Counted from the first letter of the stretch, positions 26,104-35,990 are shown. The stretch: DNA of 46,599 nucleotides from Puniceicoccaceae bacterium (GCA_002729725.1 PBYS01000048.1:1-46599); one strand, 5' to 3'. Made by a program: numbers and translations. The notes: a model not told the origin generated them from the sequence alone.

Positions 26104-27024
26104 TCAGTAGGCATGCGGGGGTTCGCCTTTTCGGAATTGCCCAGGTGTCTGTTCGGTTCGTTTTTTAAAGGTTTTACAGAAATAGTACTCGGACTGAAAG
26201 CCACAAAGCCATGCGATTTCCTTAATACGTTTGCTTGAGTGCAAGAGGTAAATTTTAGATTTCTCGATGCGTGCATGGATCAAGAAATCGATCGGGCTCA
26301 TGCCGCAGTGCTGCTTAAATTTTCCGATCAACTGAGAGCGGGAAAGATGTGATATTTCCTTCAGATCATCGATCGTAATCGATTCGTCCAGATGCATGAG
26401 CATGTAGCGCTGGACCTTGAGAATGTCGTCGGGGATCAAACGGAGCTCTTCGCGGCGGAGGGAGGCGCCGACCAACTCGTTGAGCAGGCCGACGAGGCTG
26501 TAGCTGACTCGTTTCAAATCCGCTTCGTCCCAGCCCAAAACTTCTTTTTCGAGCGTATTGAAGTGAGCCCGTAAGATACCGTGGCTGTCGTCGATGACCG
26601 ATTCCAGTTGGGGCGGGTAGCCTGACAGATGCTCGAGTAATTGAGTGAATGGAAGCGAAAGGAGCTTTTCGCCGCTTTGGTAGGTGAACATCAGGGTGAG
26701 GAAGCAGCAATCCTTGGCTTCTCGCGGGATCACGTTGTGCACGACATCCGGGTCGATGAGTAGCATCTGCCCCGCGCTGACCTCGACCGTGCGATCATCG
26801 ATCGAAACAGAGTTCGTGCCTTCCAGGTAATAGATTAGGTGGTAAATGCGGTGGCTATGTTCGTGATGCTTCAGATCCAGTTTTCGGATTTCTTCAGACG
26901 TGAACCAACGTTTCCGGATGCGAACCATGTGCGGGCGGTAGATCTCGCCTTTCAATGACAGGCGAAGCCAAGGGGCGTCCAACTGTGGCGGGGAGTCGGG
27001 CTCGATATAGTTGTGTGAGCGCAT
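26104..27024 (-). CDS. AraC-family transcriptional regulator (candidate regulator of the 53-bp motif)
   Basis: 306 aa. The N-terminal cupin domain (HRIYHLIYYLEGTNSVSI, SAGQMLLIDPDVVHNVIP) is a typical sugar sensor. The C-terminal domain has two helix-turn-helix motifs (SITIDDLKEISHLSRSQLIGKF and IKEIAWLCGFQSEYYFCKTF) and ends TPGQFRKG. It is divergent from the ASL-like lyase operon. The intervening 128 bp contains two copies of AGGACTATA.TG.A 53 bp apart, the same paired motif found before genes at 37147 and 43668. This makes it the most likely binding protein. The alginate-lyase-like gene follows it. Confidence 0.92.
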   Translation of the reverse strand: MRSHNYIEPDSPPQLDAPWLRLSLKGEIYRPHMVRIRKRWFTSEEIRKLDLKHHEHSHRIYHLIYYLEGTNSVSIDDRTVEVSAGQMLLIDPDVVHNVIPREAKDCCFLTLMFTYQSGEKLLSLPFTQLLEHLSGYPPQLESVIDDSHGILRAHFNTLEKEVLGWDEADLKRVSYSLVGLLNELVGASLRREELRLIPDDILKVQRYMLMHLDESITIDDLKEISHLSRSQLIGKFKQHCGMSPIDFLIHARIEKSKIYLLHSSKRIKEIAWLCGFQSEYYFCKTFKKRTEQTPGQFRKGEPPHAY

Positions 27025-27039
27025 TTTTTATGAACAGGC

Positions 27040-27106
27040 AGGACTATAGTGTAAATAAATAGGTCAATATACCATTTATGTGAATTAAGGTTAGGACTAT
27101 ACTGCA
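27040..27106. promoter_or_regulatory. Paired operator motif, 53 bp apart (locus A)
   Basis: AGGACTATAGTGTA (27040-27053) and AGGACTATACTGCA (27093-27106) have starts exactly 53 bp apart, in the same orientation relative to the lyase gene (start 27153) as at the other two loci. They lie between the divergent AraC and lyase genes. Confidence 0.75.
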
Positions 27107-27152
27107 ATCTTCAATTCTACATCAAATCAAAAATTAGCTAATACAGAACATA

Positions 27153-28682
27153 ATGTCGAAACCCGTCCAACTCCGCTCATTTAAAACGCCCTATCCAAAT
27201 CCCTACGATTATGGGAACTGGCGTGCTTGCCCCGGCCTCGTGAAGTCAGAGGAATTGGACAAGATCGTCGCCGAGTCCGACCAGGATCGTAAAACCTACA
27301 GCAACCGTTTGGTGTATTGCAGTCAGACGGACTTGGCATGGGTGGTTTGTCTGCACAAGGCGGGCGTCTTGGATGCACCGACGGCGAGCGCCCTCTTACG
27401 TGGCCTCCAGAAGCTGCTGGATTCCGGCGAGTATGGACAAGGCGGGGAGAACTCGCTGATCCCAGTCTTGGACGGCGACGAGGATCTGGCCTCTTTGATC
27501 AACCTCGGGCGCACCATGCAGGAGCCCATGAGCCGCCTGCAAATGCGGGACATGCTGGTTAATTTCTTCGGCCATTTCCATGAGTTCATGGGTACCGTGC
27601 TCGACTTCGCGGAAAAGAATACCGACGCGATCATGCCTGGGCACACGCACTTCTCCCAGGCCAATCCCATCACTTTGGCCAACTACGCACTCTCCATCTA
27701 CGACAGTATGGATCGGGGGCTGGAACAGTTGGAACTCTCCTACAAGCTGGTCAACAAGAACAGTGGCGGTTGTGGCGCGACCTCGGGCACCGCTTGGCCG
27801 GTGGATCGTGAATGGATGACAAAGTTGCTGGGTATGGATGAGCTTTTGGAAGTCACCTACGATTGTGAAGCGAGTCAGGATCACACCATGCATATGATGT
27901 TTTCGATCGCGAACATCGCCGCAACCCTGAGTAAATTGACGATGGATGTCGAAATCTGGAGTTTGGAGGAAATCGATATGATGCGTATCGACCCCAAATT
28001 CTCCGGGGTGAGTTCGATGATGCCTCAGAAGTGCCATAATGGAGAGATTACGGAAAATCTACGTGATGTGATTTGCGATCTTCTTGGCGCTGCGACGGCT
28101 GGTCTGACGCGTATCAAGGGTGAACCGCATGCCGACGTCCTGGCCATGTATTTCTTTCCTGAAAAAGGCTTGGAGTCCTTAATTACCGGTAAAGAAGTGA
28201 TCCGCCGCTCGGAAGTGATGCTGCGCAACTTGCACACCAACCCGAAGAAGATGCTTCGCTTGGTCAAGGATGGCTATTCCTGTATGACAGAGGTCGTCGT
28301 TCACATGGTTAAGGAACTGGGCTACGGAGGCCGACGTGCCCACCGCATCTGCGCGACGTTGACACGCATTGCCCGCGAACGCGAAATCAAGGCACCGGAT
28401 TTGACTGGCGAACTCCTCGATGAGGCGGCCGGTGCATGTGGTGAAGAAGCACCAAAACTGAGCACGGAGACGCTGCAAAAGTGCCTCGACCCCGTCGAGT
28501 TTATCCGCAGCCACAACAACACCGGCGGCCCCGCTCCCGAGGAGACGGCGCGCATGGTGGCCGCTCGCCGTGAGGCGCTTGCCGATGCCCGTTCCCGCCA
28601 AAAGGATCGCCAGCAACGAATCGCTGAAGGAAAAAAGCTGCTCCAGAATGAGATCGAAGCCATCTATGGTGCGGAAGCGTAA
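27153..28682 (+). CDS. Argininosuccinate lyase/fumarase superfamily C-N or C-O lyase
   Basis: 509 aa. It has the superfamily signatures: MPGHTHFSQANPITLANY (about 161-178), GTAWPVDREW (212-221), and the mobile catalytic loop GVSSMMPQKCHNGEITENLR (285-304), where Ser287/Ser288 match the catalytic Ser of the GSS.MP.K.N consensus. Members release fumarate from argininosuccinate, aspartate, adenylosuccinate or amino-carboxylates such as EDDS. True ASLs read MPQKKNPD here; the CH in place of KN marks a divergent member, so arginine biosynthesis is unlikely. It is followed 18 bp later by an MmgE/PrpD gene and then a permease. Paired AraC-type sites lie 47 bp upstream, so expression is probably inducible. 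The C-terminus has a charged helical extension. Confidence 0.85.
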   Translation: MSKPVQLRSFKTPYPNPYDYGNWRACPGLVKSEELDKIVAESDQDRKTYSNRLVYCSQTDLAWVVCLHKAGVLDAPTASALLRGLQKLLDSGEYGQGGENSLIPVLDGDEDLASLINLGRTMQEPMSRLQMRDMLVNFFGHFHEFMGTVLDFAEKNTDAIMPGHTHFSQANPITLANYALSIYDSMDRGLEQLELSYKLVNKNSGGCGATSGTAWPVDREWMTKLLGMDELLEVTYDCEASQDHTMHMMFSIANIAATLSKLTMDVEIWSLEEIDMMRIDPKFSGVSSMMPQKCHNGEITENLRDVICDLLGAATAGLTRIKGEPHADVLAMYFFPEKGLESLITGKEVIRRSEVMLRNLHTNPKKMLRLVKDGYSCMTEVVVHMVKELGYGGRRAHRICATLTRIAREREIKAPDLTGELLDEAAGACGEEAPKLSTETLQKCLDPVEFIRSHNNTGGPAPEETARMVAARREALADARSRQKDRQQRIAEGKKLLQNEIEAIYGAEA

Positions 28683-28700
28683 GAGCCGAATAATTCTGTC

Positions 28701-30131
28701 ATGTCGATCGCACGTATTTTATCCGAACTCGCCGTCCAAACTCCGGACGCGGCCTTGCCGGACTCCAACCGGGAGGCTGCGGTCAAAATGCTGCTGGACA
28801 CCTGCGGGTGCGCCTACTGCGGAATGTCCGCGCCCGGAATTTCCGAATTGATCGGGCTAGAGACTGAGCTGGCCGCAATGGGGCCGGGCTCTGTCTTTTT
28901 CTCGGATGACAAGCTCTGTCTGCCATCCGCCGTCTATTGCAATGCAGCCATGATGCATGCCCTGGATTTCGACAACAATTACCCGGGCGCGGATATTCAC
29001 ATTCTCGCCATGGTCGTCCCCATCGCGCTCGCTTGTGGCGAGGCGTTCGGGGCGAACGGGCGAAGTTGCGTGAGCAGTATCATCCTGGGGGTGGAAACCG
29101 CAGCCCGAATTGCGAAGCCGTATATGCGGGCGCGCAAAGCACATTCCTATTTCCTGACGACATCACTCGTCGGCGGTTGGGGTGGGGTGGCTACCGCTGC
29201 GCGAGTGCTCGGTCTTTCCGTCAATCAGACGGTGCATGCCATGGGCATCTACTACGCCCACACTTGTGGCAACCGACAGGCGCTTTTGGAAAAGGCTTTG
29301 ACTAAGCGGATTCAGCCGGCCATCGCCGCCAAGGCGGCGGTCTACTCGGTGCTCTTGGCGCAGCGTGGGGTCACCGGCCCCGAGCAGGTCTTCGAGGGGG
29401 CGGGCGGCTTCTACCGTTCTTATACGCAAGATCCGCCCCCGCCGGAGTCGGAGTTCCTTTCGACCAACTTCCGTGCGATTGAGGAAGTTTCGGTCAAACA
29501 CTTCCCGACCTGTGGCGTCCATCATGCCAACATTGCGTCCGCCTTGTATTTGAAAAATAAATACGGCTTCGAGAGTGACCACATCGAGAAGGTGGAGTTC
29601 TTTCTGAATGAAGGGGGCGGCACCTTGGTCAGCATGCCCTTCGAGCCTGGTGATTTTCCACAAGTGGATGCGCAGTTTTGCGCGCCTTACGCCATTGCAC
29701 TCGCCTTGACTCGTGGCTCCGCTTCGGTGCGCCACTTCGAGTCGAGCCGCATCATCCAAGACCGGGCGACGTACGAACTGGCTCAGCGGACGCAGGAGCT
29801 GACTCGTTTTACCGATCTGGATCTACAGCAGTATCCGCTGCCCAAGCCGGATTGGAAATACACGAAAGTCTATCTGCGTGATGGGCGGGTGTTGGAGCAC
29901 GGATATGAAAGTGCGCCATTCAACGATCCGAAAAAAATGCCGCTTCCGCGGGTCCGGGACAAATTCCGAGAATGCGTGAGCATGTACGGCGAGGTCGAAT
30001 CCGCAGAGAGCGAACGCATTGCCGAAATGATTGAAGGGATTGAAAGCGTAGCCGATGTCGGCCAATGGATTCGTTCGACCTTAGGGCAGGCACCAGTTGC
30101 CCATCGGCAGCTCGCGGCTTGCGGCGCATAG
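28701..30131 (+). CDS. MmgE/PrpD-family protein
   Basis: 476 aa. The helical domain contains LDTCGCAYCG, MHALDFDNNYPGADIHILAMVVPIALA and ALLEKALTKRIQPAIAAKAAVYSVLLAQRGVTGP. The C-terminal domain has SVKHFPTCGVHH and the conserved end WKYTKVYLRDGRVLEHGYE. The family includes 2-methylcitrate dehydratase, aconitate decarboxylase and iminodisuccinate epimerase. Pairing with an ASL-superfamily lyase is known from memory for EDDS/iminodisuccinate-type amino-carboxylate breakdown, so an epimerase or dehydratase feeding the lyase is possible (inference). It lies 18 bp after the lyase and 23 bp before the permease. A frameshifted C-terminal remnant of a relative lies at 35991. Confidence 0.88.
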   Translation: MSIARILSELAVQTPDAALPDSNREAAVKMLLDTCGCAYCGMSAPGISELIGLETELAAMGPGSVFFSDDKLCLPSAVYCNAAMMHALDFDNNYPGADIHILAMVVPIALACGEAFGANGRSCVSSIILGVETAARIAKPYMRARKAHSYFLTTSLVGGWGGVATAARVLGLSVNQTVHAMGIYYAHTCGNRQALLEKALTKRIQPAIAAKAAVYSVLLAQRGVTGPEQVFEGAGGFYRSYTQDPPPPESEFLSTNFRAIEEVSVKHFPTCGVHHANIASALYLKNKYGFESDHIEKVEFFLNEGGGTLVSMPFEPGDFPQVDAQFCAPYAIALALTRGSASVRHFESSRIIQDRATYELAQRTQELTRFTDLDLQQYPLPKPDWKYTKVYLRDGRVLEHGYESAPFNDPKKMPLPRVRDKFRECVSMYGEVESAESERIAEMIEGIESVADVGQWIRSTLGQAPVAHRQLAACGA

Positions 30132-30154
30132 CCGACCGTGCTACATCCACCTTT

Positions 30155-30883
30155 ATGATTCATGATCTCGGAGTGATTTTGCCTGTAATTCTACTGGCAG
30201 CGATCATTCAGAGCAGCACGGGTTTTGGATTTGGCTTGGTCGCGGTTGGGTTGCTCGCCTTGTTCATGCCGGTGCAGGAAGCCGCTTCGTTGAATGCGCT
30301 TCCCGCTCTCGCGCTCAACCTGATGCTTCTTTGGCGCCTGCACCAGCACCTGCAATGGAGGGATCTCCGTTGGATCGCTCCGGCCATCGTGGTGGCGACG
30401 CCCTTGGGGGTCGTCGGGCTCTTGGCGCTCGATTCGCAGGTAATGTATGCCATTCTCGCTTTGGTACTTGGTGTCGCGCTGCTTCAGTCGTTCTTCGGGC
30501 GCGTCGGCGCGCGCCCCTGGCATCCCCTCTGGTTGGGGATACCTGCCGGCCTGTTCTCTGGACTGTTGGCGGGTGCGTACGGCACTGGTGGTCCCCCCGT
30601 GATCGCCTATGTGCAGTCCTACCAGTACGAACGCCACCGCCATGTCGTCTGCCTTCAACTGCTTCTCGCCATCGCGGGTACGATCCGCGTCGTATCCCTA
30701 CTTGTACAGGATGCGCTCACCGCTGAGCAATGGATGCTGAATGCATTAGGCTCGTTAGTGATCCCGCTCGGCGCATGGATCGGATTGTCTTTGCTGCGCC
30801 GTATGCCTCAAGTCTGGCTACGCCGGGGGATTCTAGGGATGCTGGTTGTTCTGACAGTCAATTGCGCACTTAAGGCGCTGTGA
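30155..30883 (+). CDS. TauE/SafE-family anion permease
   Basis: 242 aa from ATG at 30155; the longer frame starts inside the preceding gene and lacks membrane character. About seven to eight hydrophobic helices are visible, with the family phrases IIQSSTGFGFGLVAVGLL and GIPAGLFSGLLAGAYGTGGPPVIAYVQ. The family exports or imports small anions such as sulfite, sulfoacetate or organic acids. As third gene of the lyase-MmgE operon it probably moves the pathway's substrate or product, or sulfite released elsewhere. Its 3' end overlaps the convergent GH39-like gene by 51 bp. Confidence 0.87.
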   Translation: MIHDLGVILPVILLAAIIQSSTGFGFGLVAVGLLALFMPVQEAASLNALPALALNLMLLWRLHQHLQWRDLRWIAPAIVVATPLGVVGLLALDSQVMYAILALVLGVALLQSFFGRVGARPWHPLWLGIPAGLFSGLLAGAYGTGGPPVIAYVQSYQYERHRHVVCLQLLLAIAGTIRVVSLLVQDALTAEQWMLNALGSLVIPLGAWIGLSLLRRMPQVWLRRGILGMLVVLTVNCALKAL

Positions 30884-33133
30884 GACTTTCAAACAGCAAG
30901 CAGGAGAAATACGAATGAAGATGGGTTCTTCGCCGCAATCGACTTGTAGGCGACCTCCAGCGCTTCGGATGGTTTCGGTGCGACGACTATAGAGATCGCT
31001 GAAGTGGCCTTCGGAGATTTCGGTCTCTATCGTGAGGCTCCTTGGCGCAAGCCACGGTTGCCAACCTTTGGGGCGACCGACGGATGTGTCCCGCAGATAG
31101 CCCCAGGCGACAATGAGTCGCTCGCCGTCGGGCTGTCCCAATTCAAAGGCAAACGCGGCGGGGCTGCCGTCGCCGCCATCGCTGGCGGGGTAATGGGCTT
31201 TCAGGGGACGAATAACTGAATAATCAACATCGTATAGATGATTGCCCAGTTGGGCGAGTGCGACCCATGGGAAACTGGGTGCGCCGTCCAATAGAAATTT
31301 GTACTGTGTAAAGTAAAACGATTGCCGGACATCGTGCGCCATGAGCAGGACGGTGCCGCTGACGTAGCCTGCGGCGGCGCGTCGCTCGCTGACAGCTCTC
31401 CACTGTGTGCTCAACATCCAGGGATGTGCCGGATCAAAATCAGGATGCGCTTCGGCTAACGAATTGAGTTCAGTTTGTGAAACCAATCGGCCGCCTGCGC
31501 GCGAAACGAATTCGATCCCGCTCTCGGTATTGAGCATTGGGAGATCGATCCCGGCGGCTTTCATGGGTTCCGCAAGCATGGCGACATGCCGGGGGAGGTT
31601 ATTGATCGGTATGGAGGCTTCGAAGCTCATGAGCTCCTCGTAGAAATGTGCCGACACGGCGTCGACATACTTTAGCAGACCGGCATCGATGATCTCTTTC
31701 GCGTAGCCGCGGAAATCTCCTGCGCTGATTGCGAGACCGACCGTTTTCACAGTCGGGTCGGTGTGCGCCGTCGCTTGATCGAACACATCCGCCATCTCTA
31801 GCATTGCATAGCTGTCTCCGAGCCAGCGCGTTTCCGTGTTCGCTTCGTTCCAATGTTCCAACGCGCCGAGGGTGCCTGTCTCATCATGGTATCGCTCGAT
31901 CAGGGCATCGAGGTAGTCGCGGAGCGTTTGCCAATCGTCGGGCGGATGGGCGGTCGCTTCGGCTGACCAGGGCATACCGGCTTTTTCCTTCGCACTCGTC
32001 CACAGCGGTGCGCCATCGCTGGCGATTAAAAGTTTTCCGCCCACCTCGCGGACATCTGCGAAGATGCGGTCAAACTCGCCCCATACAAACGTATCGGGAG
32101 CGGGATTGATTTCCGCCCACTGTGCGAAGTAGCGATACCAGCGAAAGCCGGGCAAGGGTGGGGTCGAAGCGTTGACATGTGCGCCCATCGGCCAGTCGTC
32201 AGGCAGCGAATTCGCCAGTCGAGCTGGTGCGGTTGCCAGCGTCAGTCTTGCGCCGCTGGGATTATCGATCAGAACCTTGGATTCGGGATCGATCAGTGTG
32301 GCGCTGATCCGGTAAACGCCGGGCAGCAGCGCCCGCTCCAAAAGGATGTTCCGCGTCTCCCCAGGTTTTAGTTGTAGCGCTTGCCGGGTCGTGATTTCGG
32401 ACTCGGTCAATAGATCGAGCCAAGTGCTTTCGATCATCGTGTCGACGGCAGGCAAGCCCTCGGGTAGATGGAGCTGGAGATCGACTGCAGGCGTCTGATT
32501 GATAATAAATGCGTTTTGCGGAGCCGATGTCTCGAGCGTCATCGCGACCGAGTTTTGGGCATGCACGGGTTGCACCCAGAGGATTAGAACACCACCGTGA
32601 TTCTCTAGGTTTTCCAGGTGGATGGCCTCATTGCCATTTAAATAAAGCGGAGCGGGGGACTGCAGCACACCGTACCAATTGCCCCAAGAACCAGGGTTTC
32701 CGCTGCCCATCACCGGCTGGAATTTCGATCCTATCGGAATCGTTAGCGGTGGTAATTGCTTGGGGGCGGAGGCGGATCGTTTGACATGAAAGCGATAGCG
32801 CGGCACTTGATCGGTCGCATCCGCCCAGCGTGTTCCGGTGCGTGCGATCGCCCCGACAATATAATGCCCAGCCGTCAGCTTCAAAAGAGACAAGTCAAAG
32901 GCGACTGTGCTCGCTCCATGCATATGAAATCCAGAAGCTCCAGCGTCTGTATTGGAGAGCCATGCCTCACCGCGTATCACGCGACCGCTTGAGGCGGGAA
33001 GCTCGAAGCTCCCGAGTGGTGCGCCAGGTAGTTCCTTAGCCGTGTCTGCGCTGCTTACCGTGACAGCCATGCAAATGAAGAACCCCGCAAACAAACCGTG
33101 CAGCTTTCGCGGTGAAGCTAGGGGCAATGGCAT
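30833..33133 (-). CDS. Secreted GH39-like clan GH-A glycoside hydrolase
   Basis: 766 aa from ATG at 33133, chosen because it gives a signal peptide (MPLPLASPRKLHGLFAGFFI, hydrophobic to SSADT). An ATG at 33226 would overlap the symporter gene by 20 bp and add 31 residues. An N-terminal beta-sandwich-like region (about 30-310) precedes the TIM barrel: RWYRYFAQWAEINPAPDTFVW, LEHWNEANTETRW with predicted acid/base Glu430, VDAVSAHFYE, and PMLNTESGIE with predicted nucleophile Glu537. A C-terminal beta domain follows. The barrel resembles GH39 but other clan GH-A families cannot be excluded. It is downstream of and probably co-transcribed with the SSS symporter, and its end overlaps the TauE/SafE gene tail to tail. 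Confidence 0.8.
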   Translation of the reverse strand: MPLPLASPRKLHGLFAGFFICMAVTVSSADTAKELPGAPLGSFELPASSGRVIRGEAWLSNTDAGASGFHMHGASTVAFDLSLLKLTAGHYIVGAIARTGTRWADATDQVPRYRFHVKRSASAPKQLPPLTIPIGSKFQPVMGSGNPGSWGNWYGVLQSPAPLYLNGNEAIHLENLENHGGVLILWVQPVHAQNSVAMTLETSAPQNAFIINQTPAVDLQLHLPEGLPAVDTMIESTWLDLLTESEITTRQALQLKPGETRNILLERALLPGVYRISATLIDPESKVLIDNPSGARLTLATAPARLANSLPDDWPMGAHVNASTPPLPGFRWYRYFAQWAEINPAPDTFVWGEFDRIFADVREVGGKLLIASDGAPLWTSAKEKAGMPWSAEATAHPPDDWQTLRDYLDALIERYHDETGTLGALEHWNEANTETRWLGDSYAMLEMADVFDQATAHTDPTVKTVGLAISAGDFRGYAKEIIDAGLLKYVDAVSAHFYEELMSFEASIPINNLPRHVAMLAEPMKAAGIDLPMLNTESGIEFVSRAGGRLVSQTELNSLAEAHPDFDPAHPWMLSTQWRAVSERRAAAGYVSGTVLLMAHDVRQSFYFTQYKFLLDGAPSFPWVALAQLGNHLYDVDYSVIRPLKAHYPASDGGDGSPAAFAFELGQPDGERLIVAWGYLRDTSVGRPKGWQPWLAPRSLTIETEISEGHFSDLYSRRTETIRSAGGRLQVDCGEEPIFIRISPACCLKVSQRLKCAIDCQNNQHP

Positions 33134-33206
33134 ATCAGCGCACGCAAGTAATGCCCTGCGCGCGATGCTCACGGATTCGACGGGTATTCGATGTGATTCT
33201 CGCCGA

Positions 33207-35504
33207 TCAGTCGTCTTGTGGCTCATGGGTTCTGGCTTCGAAGGCCGCTTTGTCGGCGAGCGACACGTGCCCCTCGACCATGCCATTGTCCAATGGGTCA
33301 TCTATACGGCTGGCCAAGTCGCGGAAGAGTCGGCGCACGTCGATGACACCGCCAATAAAGAACCAGAAGGTGGAAACTATGCCCAGGACGCCCGTCACGA
33401 GTAGGCTGGTGATGTAGAAGTACTCACTCCACCAGTGTTCCGGCCAAGGCGAAATCATGTTCCAGACAAAGACCACGCAAAAACAGAACCCGAACTTATA
33501 GACTAGGGCGTAACCAAACACAGACCAAGTGATAATTTTATCCCCACGGGTGTACTCTGGGGTGATACCAACCAGCTTTTTAAATGCATTGCGAACCGTC
33601 CACTTGAATGGCTCCTTATATTCGTTGGCGATGTCGTATTCGCCCCGGTGCAACAGGCGGTCGAGATTGTAGGGCTTCCTCTGTGTGATCAGAGAGCCGA
33701 TGATGTAGGCTGCGATGCCGCTGAGCATGGCCATGAAGTAGAGTTCGTAGGAGTTGATCGGGAATTTGACGGCACTCATTTCCCAAACGATATACGGGTT
33801 AAACGGACTTGAAACTGTCTTCAGGAAACTATCGACGGGAACAGTCCAATTATTGCTATGCAACCACGGATAGATTGTTTCCGCCCAATTGCGTTGGAAA
33901 ATGAGACCGACAAGCGAAAAACCGGAGCCGAAAATAAGTGAGCCAAATGCGCCCGTCGTTGTGCCGAAGCGACTATATAGACCGAATATCATGATCGGTC
34001 CCGCGCCTCCCATCCAGAGTGCGGTCATGATGGTGGTGAACATAATGATGTAGTCGATCTGGACGAAGAAAATCGACACGACAAAGAAAAAGATACAGAC
34101 CGCGAGAGAGCTCAGCCTGAAGAGCAGTAGGTGCTGTTTCGGAGAAAGTGGTTCCTTAATGAAGGGGAGGATCACGTCCTGCACGATGGTGGAGGAGGCG
34201 TTGAACACGCGTGAGTCGTCGGTGGAGATCAGCAGCATGATCATCAGTAGCAGAAACAAGCCCATCAAGCCGGGGGGGAGGAGATTCTTCAGCGTCACCG
34301 GCAGCATCATCTGGTGATAGAGCGTTCGGAACTTCTGGAACTGCTGATTGCCTTCCGGAGTGCCCCCCAAGGTGTCACGGGCGACCTCAATAAAAGGCGT
34401 ATCCATGTCCTGCTCCTGAGATAGTGGTGCATCGACGCCAATCTCATGCCGCATCACGGGAATCTGGGCTAGATTTTGATTTAAATCCGCCCGTAGTTGT
34501 GGATCGGCGACCGCTTCGACGGCGACCCGATCGGTCAGTTCTGCGCGAATGCCACGCGCTTGCTCGGCGAATTTGGAGTGTGACATCAGTGAGATGATCA
34601 TCACCGCAATGAGCAACATCATGAGGCTTGCGTAGAGCGAACGCCAACTGCCTAAGATGCCCGCCATCTTCTGCTCATGAGGTGTCCGACCACTGGTCGA
34701 GGTGTCGTTGCCGATCCAACTCGCCCGGTTCAGAATATTGCCCATGATGGTGACAAAGAGGGCGAAGATGTTGAAGTCCCGAAGTTTCTCGATGTCGTAG
34801 GGGTTGATGAAACTCTCCCCGTCGGCGCGATCCATCATGACAGGCCCGATGGTGTCATGCCAATTGAAGTGCAGGAAAATATACCCTGCAATGATGACAA
34901 AAATCGGGTAACTCATCAGCCCTTGGAAGGCATCCGATATCAAGAGCGAAATACGGCCGCCCGGCCAAATCACGACCATGCAGAGACAGAGTGAAAGGGT
35001 CACCACGATTGTGAAGGTCGGCAAGGCGATACCCATCACTGAGATCTCGTGAGGAAGACCGATGAAGTAGATAAAGAAATTGGCTGCCACCGCGGGGCCG
35101 ATCGCATTCGTCACCATCTCTGAGATCGTGCGGACAGTTGCCGCTACAATACGTAGCGACCGGCTGTAGCGCATTTCCAGGAACTGCCCGATGGACAGCG
35201 CCCGTGTCTCACGGAAGCGATACACGCAGAACCCCGTCAACCCCATGATGATGCCGATTGGCACCATGAGGTATTCCCAGAAAGTCAACGCGTAGCCGAC
35301 TTGATACTTCGACTCCACCAACGCGACCAGTGTGATCACGCTCAATGCAGAAGTCAGGTCGCCAGCGCAGAGCACATAGCGCCCGGCTACACGGCCGGCG
35401 GCAAGGTAGTCCACCACGCCCCGGACATACTTCTTTGAGTAGACCGCGATGAATAGAATGATAACGACGGGGACAATGGCGATTAGCCAATCTATAGTGT
35501 GCAT
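33207..35504 (-). CDS. SSS-family sodium:solute symporter
   Basis: 765 aa, about 13-15 membrane helices. The N-terminus YLAAGRVAGRYVLCAGDLTSALSVITLVALVESKYQVGY is typical of the sodium:solute symporter family, as are RISEMVTNAIGPAVAANFF-type and GRISLLISDAFQGLMS segments. A cytoplasmic insertion of about 90 residues (about 310-400) and a C-terminal extension after the core are longer than in standard members. It is expected to import a sugar, uronate or oligosaccharide with Na+. A GCGCAACTAGTTGCGC palindrome lies 390 bp upstream, and the GH39-like gene follows, so it is likely part of the same glycan regulon. Confidence 0.9.
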   Translation of the reverse strand: MHTIDWLIAIVPVVIILFIAVYSKKYVRGVVDYLAAGRVAGRYVLCAGDLTSALSVITLVALVESKYQVGYALTFWEYLMVPIGIIMGLTGFCVYRFRETRALSIGQFLEMRYSRSLRIVAATVRTISEMVTNAIGPAVAANFFIYFIGLPHEISVMGIALPTFTIVVTLSLCLCMVVIWPGGRISLLISDAFQGLMSYPIFVIIAGYIFLHFNWHDTIGPVMMDRADGESFINPYDIEKLRDFNIFALFVTIMGNILNRASWIGNDTSTSGRTPHEQKMAGILGSWRSLYASLMMLLIAVMIISLMSHSKFAEQARGIRAELTDRVAVEAVADPQLRADLNQNLAQIPVMRHEIGVDAPLSQEQDMDTPFIEVARDTLGGTPEGNQQFQKFRTLYHQMMLPVTLKNLLPPGLMGLFLLLMIMLLISTDDSRVFNASSTIVQDVILPFIKEPLSPKQHLLLFRLSSLAVCIFFFVVSIFFVQIDYIIMFTTIMTALWMGGAGPIMIFGLYSRFGTTTGAFGSLIFGSGFSLVGLIFQRNWAETIYPWLHSNNWTVPVDSFLKTVSSPFNPYIVWEMSAVKFPINSYELYFMAMLSGIAAYIIGSLITQRKPYNLDRLLHRGEYDIANEYKEPFKWTVRNAFKKLVGITPEYTRGDKIITWSVFGYALVYKFGFCFCVVFVWNMISPWPEHWWSEYFYITSLLVTGVLGIVSTFWFFIGGVIDVRRLFRDLASRIDDPLDNGMVEGHVSLADKAAFEARTHEPQDD

Positions 35505-35990
35505 ACGGCAGGGATCAGGTGAAAATGAAGGTAATCTCTAAAAAGTGATTGTGTGATGGGATGCGCGAAACTCTGAAGTCTCCGCGTGGATCGGGAGAGA
35601 GGGGCGATGTGGATCTGGGCAATGAAACAAACATAAGCCAATAAAAGGGCTCACGATTGTGTGTTGGTCAGAGTAGAACACCCAACCCTTTGAAGGCTGC
35701 AATTCGAATATTTAGCATGAGGCCTCCGTAGTTCTTATTACTGTCACTTTATGCGCGATTGTCGCCCTGAAATGCGGCTCGTCTTTTTAGCGATTCGATA
35801 CGCTAAGTCCTTCTATATAAGACTTAAATGAGATTCAGGGCTATGGGCACTCAACCACCTTCGATGAGCCACATTCAGATCGCGAACTTTCCCGCGCAAC
35901 TAGTTGCGCTGTTGCTGTGATCTCTTGTCCAATGGCTTCAATATTGTGTGGGGGAGTCCGCCCTTACGAGGATGTTGAAATGAGGGGGGG
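35505..35990. other. Long upstream region of the symporter
   Basis: Apart from the operator at 35894 I see no gene, terminator or repeat. The distance from operator to gene suggests either a long leader or that the operator served the decayed gene to its right. Confidence 0.4.
35894..35909. promoter_or_regulatory. Palindromic operator GCGCAACTAGTTGCGC (site 5, longest)
   Basis: A perfect 16-bp palindrome, the strongest copy of the motif. It lies between the symporter gene (minus) and the MmgE/PrpD remnant (plus). Confidence 0.72.
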
